From Chlamydiota bacterium (GTDB taxonomy: Bacteria > Chlamydiota > Chlamydiia > Chlamydiales > Rhabdochlamydiaceae): a DNA stretch of 5,528 bases. The notes below the pieces were generated by a model. It did no database searches and was not told where the DNA came from. It worked only from the letters and a program-made list of their open reading frames with translations. Numbering within the stretch: position 1 is the stretch's first letter; every line of letters begins with the position of its first letter. This document shows positions 1 through 5,223 of this stretch, one piece after another. Made by a program: the position numbers and the translations under genes. The stretch lies in the NCBI GenBank assembly GCA_013041585.1, contig JABEVM010000043.1, positions 1-5,528 of the forward strand, read 5' to 3'.

Positions 1-356
1 AAAAACTTTCTAAAAATTCCAATAATACTTATGGATCTATTTTGCAGCTGGCCCAGATTGAATTCGAAATGCTTCGACATAATCTAAAGAAAAGGAATGA
101 CACAAAAAAAGTGATTGCTCCTTTGCTACAATATGTCAGAGAATTTGGAAAAAATGACAAAGCCAATCTTTGGCATATAGAACTGATGATAGCTCAGTAT
201 CTTTTTAGTAAGGATGCGAAACAAGAAGCGCTTTTGCATGCGCTCGCATCTTATGAAGCAGCGCCGGAAGAGAAGAAAAATGAAATTATAGATGTTGTCT
301 CCTACATCCGAGCGGATCTTCCAGAGGATTTCACTCTAGGGTTTGCCAAGAAGTAA
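1..356 (+). CDS. C-terminal part of an unrecognised helix-rich protein (5' end outside window)
   Basis: The reading frame is open from the first full codon at position 3 to the TAA at 354-356 (117 codons). The TTG at 42 has no ribosome binding site before it, and the frame upstream of it is uninterrupted, so this is most likely the tail of a longer gene whose start lies left of the window. The visible part is rich in Lys, Glu, Ala and Leu and looks like successive amphipathic helices: one around LQLAQIEFEMLRHNLKKR, one around the IAPLLQYVREFG segment, and one around ALLHALASYEAAP. That pattern is compatible with a TPR-like or other alpha-solenoid fold, but I see no repeat clear enough to name. 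There is no membrane segment in the visible part. Its last 26 nt overlap the 3' end of the convergent helicase gene. I do not recognise the family and infer no function. Confidence 0.7.
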   Translation, partial: KLSKNSNNTYGSILQLAQIEFEMLRHNLKKRNDTKKVIAPLLQYVREFGKNDKANLWHIELMIAQYLFSKDAKQEALLHALASYEAAPEEKKNEIIDVVSYIRADLPEDFTLGFAKK

Positions 357-2340
357 CTTTTAGCAAATGTTTTGGAATTTCAAAAAGAAATCTAGATGGG
401 GTGCTTGTAGAGTCTTTTCCCATTCTTTTACGAAGTCTCGACATACTTAATGTGAGATGTTTTTTCGCTCTTGTCATGGCCACATACATAAGGCGCCTTT
501 CTTCTTCGAGTCCATTTTCTGAAACACTTTTTTCATGTGGAATAATATGGTCCTCTAAACCGATTAGGAAGCAGGCGGTAAATTCAAGCCCTTTTGCGCT
601 ATGGAATGTCATCAGATGAACTCTGTCTTCAGAAAAGCCGGCATCTTTTTTCTGCCACTTTTCTTCATCCATGAGAGTACTTCCAACATAGTCAAAGAGT
701 GTGGGCTTTTTTCCTTCTTCTAGCATGGAGTCTTCGTAGTTTTTCATACTTTCGATAAAATGCAAGACGTTGTCCCACTTAAATTCCCTCATTTTATCAC
801 TTTTTACTTCTTCTGAGATCGCCTTTTTATAATCAATGGATTCTACAAGCCAAGTTAACGCTTCATGCATGGGAGAATTTGTAAATTTTTCTTGAGCGCT
901 CTGAATGATTTTTACAAATGAGCCAATCCCACCGTTTGCTCTAGAAGAGAGCTGAGTCTCTTCAGGGATAAAGGATCCGGATGCGACATCTTGCAATAGA
1001 TTCCAGAGGGGGATTCCTTTTTTCCGATTCATCTGGGTGAGCATATCTAAAGCTGCATCCGAAATTCCTCTGCGAGGTACGTTTACTATCCGCAGGAGAG
1101 CTTCTTGGTCTAATGGGTTGGAGATGACTTTTAAATAAGCGACCAAATCTCTGATTTCACTTCTTTCATAAAATTCTGTACCTCCAAAAACTTGATAGGG
1201 GATTCCTCGGACCCAATTTTCTCCTTTTTGCCAGCTCGCTTGCATAAGAGCTGTTTCTAAAGGACGGGCTAAGATGTTCGACCTATATAAAATAGCCATA
1301 TCCTTCCAAGCTAGGTTTTTGTTTTTTCTAAACCAAATAAGCCTTTGTACAATAGAGTTGGCCTCTTCCATGTCACTTGGGGCATGGAAGACGATGATGG
1401 GGTCTTGCGCGTTATCATTACTCCATAGTTCCTTACTATGTCTTTCTAAATTGTTTGCGATGACAGCGTTTGCAGCCTGCAAGATCACTGGGGTAGAACG
1501 ATAATTCTGTTCTAGCTTGACCACGTGCTCAGCTTTAAAATCCAGAATATGTTTGATTTCAGCTCCCCTCCATCCATAAATAGACTGATCATCATCACCG
1601 ACAACGCAGAGGTTATTATGTTTTCTGGAAAGAAGGGAGCTTAAATGGTATTGGACAGGGTTGGTATCTTGGTATTCATCGATCATTATATAGCGAAAAC
1701 GATTTTGATACTTTTCTAAAATGTCCGGAAATTCCTCGAAGAGCTTAATGGTCAAAGAAAGCAGGCTGTCAAAATCAACAGCATTATAGGCCCTCATGCT
1801 CGTTTCTAATTGTTCATGCAGGTTTTTAAGGAAGTTGTCATGCCAAATAGGAGAGTCTTTCGCATCAGGAGAATGCAATTTGCTTTTTGCCTGCGAAAGG
1901 AGTACTAGGGTTGGTTCGATGGAAGGAAGCTCTCCTTCATGCTCAAGAGTTTCACGTACAAGCTGAGTAACAAGTCTTCGCACGTCTTTTTCATTATATA
2001 AGCTGAAGGAGTTGGTATACCCTAACTTGTGAATTTCTTCTCGAAGCACCTGCATACAAAAGCTGTGGAAAGTGCATAAAGTGACTTGCTTTGCAAGCTT
2101 TGGATTCAGTAGCTTAGCTACTCTCTGGCGCATTTCTGCAGCAGCTTTATTGGTAAAGGTGAGCCCTAAGATAGCGGACGCTGGGACATTATTGTTTTCG
2201 ATAAGGTGCGCAATTCGGTGTGTGAGGACACTCGTTTTTCCACTGCCGGCTCCGGCAAGGATCAAAACTCTCCCTTCCGTAGTTTGTACAGCTTTTTTTT
2301 GAGGTGCATTGAGCGCTTGATAAGAACTTTCTTTATGCAT
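331..2340 (-). CDS. uvrD: UvrD/Rep/PcrA-family superfamily 1A DNA helicase
   Basis: ATP-dependent 3'-5' DNA helicase of the UvrD/PcrA/Rep group, which acts in nucleotide excision repair, mismatch repair or restart of stalled replication forks. All core motifs are visible in the 669 residues: Q-motif glutamine near residue 14, Walker A AGAGSGKT at 29-36, motif Ia TFTNKAAAEM at 61-70, motif II DEYQD at 221-225, motif III GDDDQSIYGWRG at 248-259, motif IV QNYRST at 278-283, motif V within VHLMTFHSAKGLEF at 574-587, and motif VI EEERRLMYVAMTRAKK at 612-627. Length and the SRFLFEIP ending at 649-656 resemble E. coli Rep more than the longer UvrD, so the symbol is provisional. Compared with Rep there seems to be a short insertion around 367-380. 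It starts 14 nt after the rnpA stop, with a GGCGGG stretch just upstream of ATG, and is probably cotranscribed with rpmH and rnpA. It ends in a TGA inside the convergent left-hand gene. Confidence 0.95.
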   Translation of the reverse strand: MHKESSYQALNAPQKKAVQTTEGRVLILAGAGSGKTSVLTHRIAHLIENNNVPASAILGLTFTNKAAAEMRQRVAKLLNPKLAKQVTLCTFHSFCMQVLREEIHKLGYTNSFSLYNEKDVRRLVTQLVRETLEHEGELPSIEPTLVLLSQAKSKLHSPDAKDSPIWHDNFLKNLHEQLETSMRAYNAVDFDSLLSLTIKLFEEFPDILEKYQNRFRYIMIDEYQDTNPVQYHLSSLLSRKHNNLCVVGDDDQSIYGWRGAEIKHILDFKAEHVVKLEQNYRSTPVILQAANAVIANNLERHSKELWSNDNAQDPIIVFHAPSDMEEANSIVQRLIWFRKNKNLAWKDMAILYRSNILARPLETALMQASWQKGENWVRGIPYQVFGGTEFYERSEIRDLVAYLKVISNPLDQEALLRIVNVPRRGISDAALDMLTQMNRKKGIPLWNLLQDVASGSFIPEETQLSSRANGGIGSFVKIIQSAQEKFTNSPMHEALTWLVESIDYKKAISEEVKSDKMREFKWDNVLHFIESMKNYEDSMLEEGKKPTLFDYVGSTLMDEEKWQKKDAGFSEDRVHLMTFHSAKGLEFTACFLIGLEDHIIPHEKSVSENGLEEERRLMYVAMTRAKKHLTLSMSRLRKRMGKDSTSTPSRFLFEIPKHLLKVTSWQTLE

Positions 2341-2354
2341 AGACCCGCCTTGGA

Positions 2355-2789
2355 TTAGGGCGAAGGGATTTTTGCCACTAAGGCCTTCAAATCAGACAGT
2401 ACAAGATTTTTTGATAGTTTTACAGCAGGAAATCGCGGAAATATATTCATTTCTAAGGTTTGGGGAAGTTCAGGGTAATAACTTCGGTATGCTTCGCGAA
2501 CAAGCCTTTTGAAACGATTTCGAAGGTGGGCTTTACCATATTTTTTGGACACGGTAATTCCAAGCTTAGGTACAATTGCTTTGCCTAAGCGATAATCTAG
2601 GATCAGAAAGGTTCCTGTAAGCTTATTACCGGCTTTAATTACGCCTTGGTAATGATTTTTTTTACGAATCCTTGCAGATTTAGGAAGGGTGAGCCTTACG
2701 CTGTGGTGAGCTTCTTGCGACCTTGGCGACGGCGACGGTTGATCGTCTTTCTTCCGCCTACTGTCTTCATTTTGTTGCGAAATCCACAT
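2355..2789 (-). CDS. rnpA: Ribonuclease P protein component, with a start inside rpmH
   Basis: Protein subunit of RNase P, which binds the catalytic RNA and helps mature the 5' ends of tRNAs. The signature is KYGKAHLRNRFKRLVREAYR at residues 83-102, containing the RNR motif (90-92), preceded by the beta-strand LGITVSKK. The usual RnpA beginning, RLTLPKSARIRK, is found only at residue 32 onward, giving a core of about 113 residues, normal for the family. The preceding 31 residues are hydrophilic and rich in Arg, Lys, Ser and Pro, and are read from a second frame of rpmH. No ATG, GTG or TTG occurs in frame between the ATG at 2789 and the core. Either the extension is translated, or a rare start is used; codon 31 is GTA, close to where a GTG start might be expected. 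A purine-rich AAAAAGAAG stretch, about 11 nt upstream, is the only candidate ribosome binding site. Identity is certain; the start is not. Confidence 0.93.
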   Translation of the reverse strand: MWISQQNEDSRRKKDDQPSPSPRSQEAHHSVRLTLPKSARIRKKNHYQGVIKAGNKLTGTFLILDYRLGKAIVPKLGITVSKKYGKAHLRNRFKRLVREAYRSYYPELPQTLEMNIFPRFPAVKLSKNLVLSDLKALVAKIPSP

Positions 2790-2833
2790 GTAGTTTGACG
2801 CTTCTTTTTACTTGGTTGGTAGGTACGTTTCAT
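2696..2833 (-). CDS. rpmH: 50S ribosomal protein L34
   Basis: A 45-residue, extremely basic protein beginning MKRTYQPSKKKRQTTCGFRN and ending GRKKLTTA, with the L34 signature (KRTYQPS, GFR.., MKT..GR, INRRRRQGRKKL). It is a structural protein of the large ribosomal subunit bound to 23S rRNA. ATG is at 2833-2831 and TAA at 2698-2696. An AAGGA at 2844-2848 precedes the ATG by 10 nt, slightly long but usable. It is the first gene of the minus-strand cluster with rnpA and the helicase, and its 3' two-thirds (94 nt) is shared with the extended rnpA frame. The rpmH-rnpA order is widespread in bacteria; the extent of the overlap here is unusual. Single cysteine at residue 16. Confidence 0.95.
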   Translation of the reverse strand: MKRTYQPSKKKRQTTCGFRNKMKTVGGRKTINRRRRQGRKKLTTA

Positions 2834-2865
2834 TGTAATCTTTTCCTTACAAAATTTTTAAGGGA

Positions 2866-2894
2866 ATCTTAGCGAAAATGGCAAAATTGAGCAA
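2866..2894 (-). promoter_or_regulatory. Candidate sigma70-type promoter of rpmH-rnpA-helicase
   Basis: Read on the minus strand, TTGCTC (2894-2889) and TAAGAT (2871-2866) are separated by 17 nt. This matches the consensus at three of six and four of six positions. Transcription would start near 2859 and give a leader of about 25 nt containing the AAGGA site of rpmH. The boxes are only moderate in an AT-rich region, so another start further upstream is possible. Confidence 0.4.
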
Positions 2895-2932
2895 GGGAAA
2901 ATCTAGAATCCTTTATTACGATATAGAAATTA

Positions 2933-2971
2933 TTTGAGAAAAAGAGCCTTTATCTCAAAGAAAAAGGGCTC
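2933..2971 (-). promoter_or_regulatory. Two mutually exclusive hairpins, attenuator-like, upstream of rpmH
   Basis: On the minus strand, GAGCCCTTT (2971-2963) can pair with AAAGGCTC (2951-2944) with one unpaired base, and is followed directly by five T (2943-2939), the layout of an intrinsic terminator. A perfect 7 bp inverted repeat, TTTGAGA/TCTCAAA (2959-2953 with 2939-2933), overlaps it and would place the terminator's second arm in its loop, so both cannot form at once. This is the geometry of a leader attenuator. It matters only if transcription of rpmH starts upstream of about 2971, and I see no convincing promoter there; the better promoter candidate lies downstream of it. It could also be a fortuitous structure. 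Confidence 0.3.
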
Positions 2972-2996
2972 ATTAGAAAAAAACTTCAATGTTTCG

Positions 2997-3026
2997 TTGA
3001 AAAGAAATGAGAAAATATCGTATAAG
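2997..3026 (+). promoter_or_regulatory. Sigma70-type promoter of rpmJ-rpsN
   Basis: TTGAAA (2997-3002) and TATAAG (3021-3026) are 18 nt apart. Each is close to the TTGACA/TATAAT consensus, the second with five of six matches. Transcription would begin near 3033, giving a leader of about 42 nt up to the rpmJ ATG. The position is right for the ribosomal protein pair and no better candidate is seen nearby. Confidence 0.65.
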
Positions 3027-3074
3027 GTTAGCAACTTTCGGTTTTTTTAGGACAAGCACAGTTTAAGGATAGTC

Positions 3075-3212
3075 ATGAAAGTAAAAGCTTCGATTAAAGC
3101 GGACGCCTCTAAAGGCGACAAAATTGTACGTAGACAGGGACGTGTTTACGTGATTAACAAAATGGATCCAAATCGTAAGCAGCGTCAAAAAGGACCTGCT
3201 CGTAAAAAATAA
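3075..3212 (+). CDS. rpmJ: 50S ribosomal protein L36, zinc-free form
   Basis: A 45-residue basic protein of the large ribosomal subunit. It begins MKVKASIKAD, contains KIVRRQGRVYVINKMDPNRK, and ends QKGPARKK. It has no cysteine, so it belongs to the 'C-minus' L36 type lacking the zinc ribbon, and it is longer than the common 37-38 residue L36 because of this class's extended C-terminus. It looks very close to the L36 of Chlamydia. An AAGGA at 3065-3069 lies 5 nt before the ATG. The next gene, rpsN, follows after 13 nt, so the two are surely cotranscribed, from the promoter at 2997-3026. The pairing of rpmJ with rpsN next to divergent rpmH-rnpA is the order I recall from Chlamydia. Confidence 0.95.
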   Translation: MKVKASIKADASKGDKIVRRQGRVYVINKMDPNRKQRQKGPARKK

Positions 3213-3225
3213 TATAAGAGAAAGT

Positions 3226-3531
3226 ATGGCTAAAAGATCTTCAGTAGCAAGACAAGCAAAAAGACAATATCTCGTTCAACTCAAATGGGACAAACGTAAA
3301 GCGTTAAAAGATATTATCTATGATATGAACAAAAGTGAAGAAGAGCGTATGGCGGCATCGATTGCTCTCAATAAAATGCCTAGAAATTCTTCTCCAGTAC
3401 GTTTGAAAAATCGTTGTGCACTTACGGGTCGTGCTCGTGGTTACTTACGCAAATTCAAACTTTCACGTCTTTGTTTTAGAGAACTCGCAAATAGCGGTGT
3501 AATTCCCGGTGTTGTAAAAGCGAGCTGGTAG
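3226..3531 (+). CDS. rpsN: 30S ribosomal protein S14, zinc-free form
   Basis: Small-subunit ribosomal protein of the head of the 30S particle, 101 residues, the length of the cysteine-poor S14 class. Diagnostic segments are the MAKRSSVARQAKR start, MPRNSSPVRLKNRC, the LTGRARGYLRKFKLSR segment (residues 66-81) and the VIPGVVKASW end. Two isolated cysteines remain (near residues 64 and 83), but the paired CxxC zinc ligands are absent. The start is supported by a purine-rich AAGAGAAAG about 2-10 nt before ATG. It is the second gene after rpmJ, and both proteins being zinc-independent makes this pair insensitive to zinc supply. Transcription probably ends at the hairpin at 3540-3569. Confidence 0.96.
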   Translation: MAKRSSVARQAKRQYLVQLKWDKRKALKDIIYDMNKSEEERMAASIALNKMPRNSSPVRLKNRCALTGRARGYLRKFKLSRLCFRELANSGVIPGVVKASW

Positions 3532-3539
3532 TTTTTCTC

Positions 3540-3580
3540 TGTACCCAAGAATTTCTTTACTTGGGTACAAATATTTCTTT
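3540..3580 (+). terminator. Terminator hairpin after rpsN, shared with the convergent GYF gene
   Basis: TGTACCCAAG (3540-3549) and CTTGGGTACA (3560-3569) form a perfect 10 bp stem with a 10 nt loop, starting 9 nt after the rpsN stop. The plus-strand tail, AATATTTCTTT, is T-rich but not a clean run, so it is a moderate intrinsic terminator. The stop codon of the minus-strand gene lies inside the loop and its last three sense codons form one arm. On the minus strand no T run follows, so efficient termination in that direction is less sure. Confidence 0.6.
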
Positions 3581-3937
3581 GTACCTTCCCCAGTTATCCA
3601 TATCTTCACACCAGAGGTACGTTTCCTCTGAGATTGTATTTTTTTGGAAGAGTTCCTGCAGGAAATCTTCTGAGATAGGCCCAGATTGGGTATGATTTTG
3701 ATCCAAGTAATACCATAGAGTATTTTTCTTAGATAGAACAGGAGGGGCAGGAGGTGTAGGGACTGCATTTGATCCCTCTGTTTTCTTTGGAAATAAAAAC
3801 ATCACGCAGATTCCAAGTGCTCCAAAAAAAAGTCCGATGCCAAACCAAAAATAAGGGTTGAGCCCGCGTCTTTTTGCAAGATAGGCCGCTAGAGTTCCAA
3901 GCGCAAGCCCTGTAACTAAGAGAAAAGATGAGCTCAT
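3557..3937 (-). CDS. Two-helix membrane protein with C-terminal GYF_2 (DUF4339-like) domain
   Basis: A 126-residue protein from the ATG at 3937. That start has an AGGA 5 nt upstream, and it lies downstream of the predicted transcription start, whereas an in-frame GTG at 3976 lies upstream of it and is rejected. Residues about 4-19 and 27-47 are hydrophobic membrane segments joined by a short loop containing KRRG. A Pro-rich linker (PTPPAPP) follows. The C-terminal 55 or so residues carry LWYYLDQNHTQSGPIS, a LQELF..NTIS helix, and ETYLWCEDMDNWGRYKEI. This is the W-Y-x(6-7)-GP-[IV] pattern followed by W..xxxxW that marks the GYF_2 domain, thought to be a peptide-binding module. GYF_2 domains on short membrane stubs are frequent in bacteria, mostly of unknown role. 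The side of the membrane holding the domain is unclear because both flanking loops are basic. Monocistronic; convergent with rpsN. Confidence 0.85.
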   Translation of the reverse strand: MSSSFLLVTGLALGTLAAYLAKRRGLNPYFWFGIGLFFGALGICVMFLFPKKTEGSNAVPTPPAPPVLSKKNTLWYYLDQNHTQSGPISEDFLQELFQKNTISEETYLWCEDMDNWGRYKEIFVPK

Positions 3938-3966
3938 ATCATTCCTAATGTAGTCATTTATAGGGT

Positions 3967-3995
3967 AGTATAACACCTATAGAAAATCTCTTCAA
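3967..3995 (-). promoter_or_regulatory. Sigma70-type promoter of the GYF_2 membrane protein gene
   Basis: On the minus strand TTGAAG (3995-3990) and TATACT (3972-3967) are separated by 17 nt, with four and five of six consensus matches. The predicted start near 3960 gives a leader of about 22 nt containing the AGGA ribosome binding site. This also settles the start codon at 3937. Confidence 0.65.
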
Positions 3996-4006
3996 AAGCA
4001 ATCTTG

Positions 4007-4021
4007 TGGAAAAGCTTTCCA
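4007..4021. repeat. Short inverted repeat between divergent genes
   Basis: TGGAAA and TTTCCA are perfect 6 bp arms around AGC. The repeat lies just upstream of the -35 box of the GYF_2 gene and about 60 nt upstream of the Asp23-family start. It could be a binding site for a dimeric regulator serving one or both genes, but a single short repeat in AT-rich DNA may be chance. Confidence 0.3.
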
Positions 4022-4079
4022 GAAAATCGTAAACAGCGCAAAATATAGTGAAAATATCTCATAAAGCGAGGGCTAGACT

Positions 4080-4523
4080 ATGTACGAAAAATTCAAAGAG
4101 ATCGACACCAAAGAATTACAGTTTCCAGAAACTACATTTAGTAGAGATATTGAAAGCCGTGTTTTCCAGTCTATCGCCTTGCAATGCCTAGCTAAAATTG
4201 AGGGTATTGGTTTACTAGAAGGAACTTTTATTGATAGCTTGCTCGGAAGAGAAGTGGCGGATAAGGTAAAAGGGATTTATGTAGAACAAGATGAGAAAAG
4301 TCATTCTATCAACATGAAAATTGAGTTAAATGTTGCTTATGGGGTGTGCATTCCTGATAAAGCGGAAGAAATTCAAACTAAAGTTGTAGAAGAAATCAGT
4401 CTTTCTACTGGGCTACATGTAGGATCTGTACACCTTGTGTTTAAAAATTTGATTGCTAGGACTTCTTTAGAAGATTTAACCACAAAAATCGAAAAAGAAA
4501 TGTTACTTATCGAAAAAGGATAG
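4080..4523 (+). CDS. Asp23/Gls24 family (DUF322) protein
   Basis: A 147-residue soluble, acidic protein. From residue 20 on it follows the Asp23/Gls24 pattern: a helix with ESRVFQSIALQCLAKIEGIGLLEG, a linker to VKGIYVEQDEKSHSINMKIEL, a strand with NVAYGVCIPDKAEEIQTKV, and the closing TGLHVGSVHLVFKNL segment. This corresponds to the family's 'GV..-YGv.Ip..a..vq.kV-TGl.v..V.v.v' sequence. In Gram-positive bacteria such proteins are abundant, membrane-associated and linked to envelope or alkaline stress; the molecular function is not settled. The ATG at 4080 has a GAGGG 7 nt upstream. A TATAGT at 4044-4049 could be a -10 box, but no -35 box is recognisable at the right distance. The next gene follows after 6 nt and encodes a probable membrane anchor. 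There is no signal peptide or membrane segment. Confidence 0.85.
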   Translation: MYEKFKEIDTKELQFPETTFSRDIESRVFQSIALQCLAKIEGIGLLEGTFIDSLLGREVADKVKGIYVEQDEKSHSINMKIELNVAYGVCIPDKAEEIQTKVVEEISLSTGLHVGSVHLVFKNLIARTSLEDLTTKIEKEMLLIEKG

Positions 4524-4529
4524 TTTTTG

Positions 4530-5042
4530 ATGCACAGCACAAAAGTGTTATTTTCTTCTCTTCACTTTCTTGTTGTTACGATCTTTTTTTGTGTAGGGTT
4601 CTTTCTCTATTTTACTCCCTATTTTCCTCATTGGGAGATTTTTTTAAGAAATATAATAGAAGACGCCTCTTCCCTTCGGCTCGCAGGTGGAATTTTTTTC
4701 GCAGTCGGCCTTTTGCTATGTTATAGCTTTTATAAGCTCTATCAAGGGCGTTTTTATCAAGTCACGATGAAAAATTCTGATAAGAATGCTTTTATCGACT
4801 TATCTGTAGTGCGAAGGTATGCGGAAGCCTATTTACACAAAGAGTTCCTCGGAAAAGTGTCTTTGCAAGATGTGATCTGCAGGGATAAGAAAAAGCTGGA
4901 GCTCGTTGCGAAGTTTGCTCCTCTTCCGTTTTCTGAACATGAAGAAATTTTGCATAGAATCGAAAATGAGTTTGCTCAAGATTTAGCAAACTATCTTGGA
5001 TACAAACAAGAGTTTTTGTTTACTGTGATTGTATCCGAGTAA
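4530..5042 (+). CDS. AmaP-like two-helix membrane protein, putative anchor of the Asp23-family protein
   Basis: A 170-residue protein with hydrophobic segments at about residues 6-28 and 51-71, then a soluble C-terminal domain of about 100 residues (FIDLSVVRRYAEAYL near 88-102, ending LFTVIVSE). The layout of two helices plus a DUF322-like soluble part, directly downstream of an Asp23-family gene, matches AmaP, the protein that tethers Asp23 to the membrane in Staphylococcus. Sequence similarity to AmaP is weak by eye, so the call leans on architecture and context. The AAGGA at 4516-4520, inside the end of the upstream gene, is 9 nt from the ATG at 4530 and 6 nt from an adjacent in-frame TTG at 4527; either may be used. 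With the stop of the upstream gene 6 nt away, translation is probably coupled. No clear terminator follows. Confidence 0.75.
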   Translation: MHSTKVLFSSLHFLVVTIFFCVGFFLYFTPYFPHWEIFLRNIIEDASSLRLAGGIFFAVGLLLCYSFYKLYQGRFYQVTMKNSDKNAFIDLSVVRRYAEAYLHKEFLGKVSLQDVICRDKKKLELVAKFAPLPFSEHEEILHRIENEFAQDLANYLGYKQEFLFTVIVSE

Positions 5043-5067
5043 ACTGCTCGTGCTTAAAGGTGTAAAT

Positions 5068-5223
5068 TTAGGTTAGTAAAATCTTTATCGTTTGTGCAAC
5101 TCTATGCAGCTCTTCATCTTTTTGCTGAGATAATCTGTAATGACAGAGCTTGTTATCAGCTGTGGAGTTCAAAACCTTTAGAAAGAAACGTTTTTCTAAA
5201 AAGGTCCTAAGATAAATGCTCAT
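5068..5223 (-). CDS. Possible small protein or gene remnant (51 codons)
   Basis: ATG at 5223 to TAA at 5070-5068. The C-terminal half (LSQQKDEELHRVAQTIKILL) has a composition and helix pattern typical of real proteins, whereas the N-terminal part is basic and aromatic. A stop codon sits immediately before the ATG in frame, and no ribosome binding site precedes it. The gene would end 26 nt from the convergent AmaP-like gene and start beside the transposase remnant. I do not recognise it. It could be a short gene, the tail of a gene truncated by the insertion, or chance. No function is inferred. Confidence 0.3.
   Translation of the reverse strand: MSIYLRTFLEKRFFLKVLNSTADNKLCHYRLSQQKDEELHRVAQTIKILLT
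5177..5200. repeat. 8 bp inverted repeat
   Basis: TTTAGAAA (5177-5184) and TTTCTAAA (5193-5200) are perfect arms around an 8 nt loop. There is no T run on the plus strand, so it is a poor terminator for the Asp23 operon. It lies within the possible 51-codon ORF and about 10 bp before the transposase remnant. Role unknown. Confidence 0.3.

Noticed and set aside
401..619. Plus-strand ORFs within the helicase gene (401-619, 1274-1504, 2072-2302)
   Set aside because: All are antisense to conserved helicase sequence, lack ribosome binding sites and have compositions expected of the opposite strand of a coding region.
3075..3531. Absence of zinc-binding cysteines in L36 and S14 as a novelty
   Set aside because: Cysteine-less L36 and S14 classes are well known and are the forms I recall from Chlamydia; this is expected rather than new.
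3463..3768. 101-codon minus-strand ORF across the end of rpsN and the GYF_2 gene
   Set aside because: It lies in a different frame of two well-supported genes, crosses the terminator hairpin and has no family resemblance.
3938..3976. N-terminal extension of the GYF_2 protein from a GTG at 3976
   Set aside because: The predicted promoter -10 box (3967-3972) lies inside this extension, and the downstream ATG has an ideal AGGA site and begins just before the first membrane segment.
4792..4989. 65-codon minus-strand ORF inside the AmaP-like gene
   Set aside because: It is antisense to a supported coding region, with no recognisable protein pattern.
5177..5200. Inverted repeat as terminator of the Asp23-AmaP-like operon
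   Set aside because: It lies 134 nt after the stop codon, the stem is almost all A-T, and no T run follows on the plus strand.
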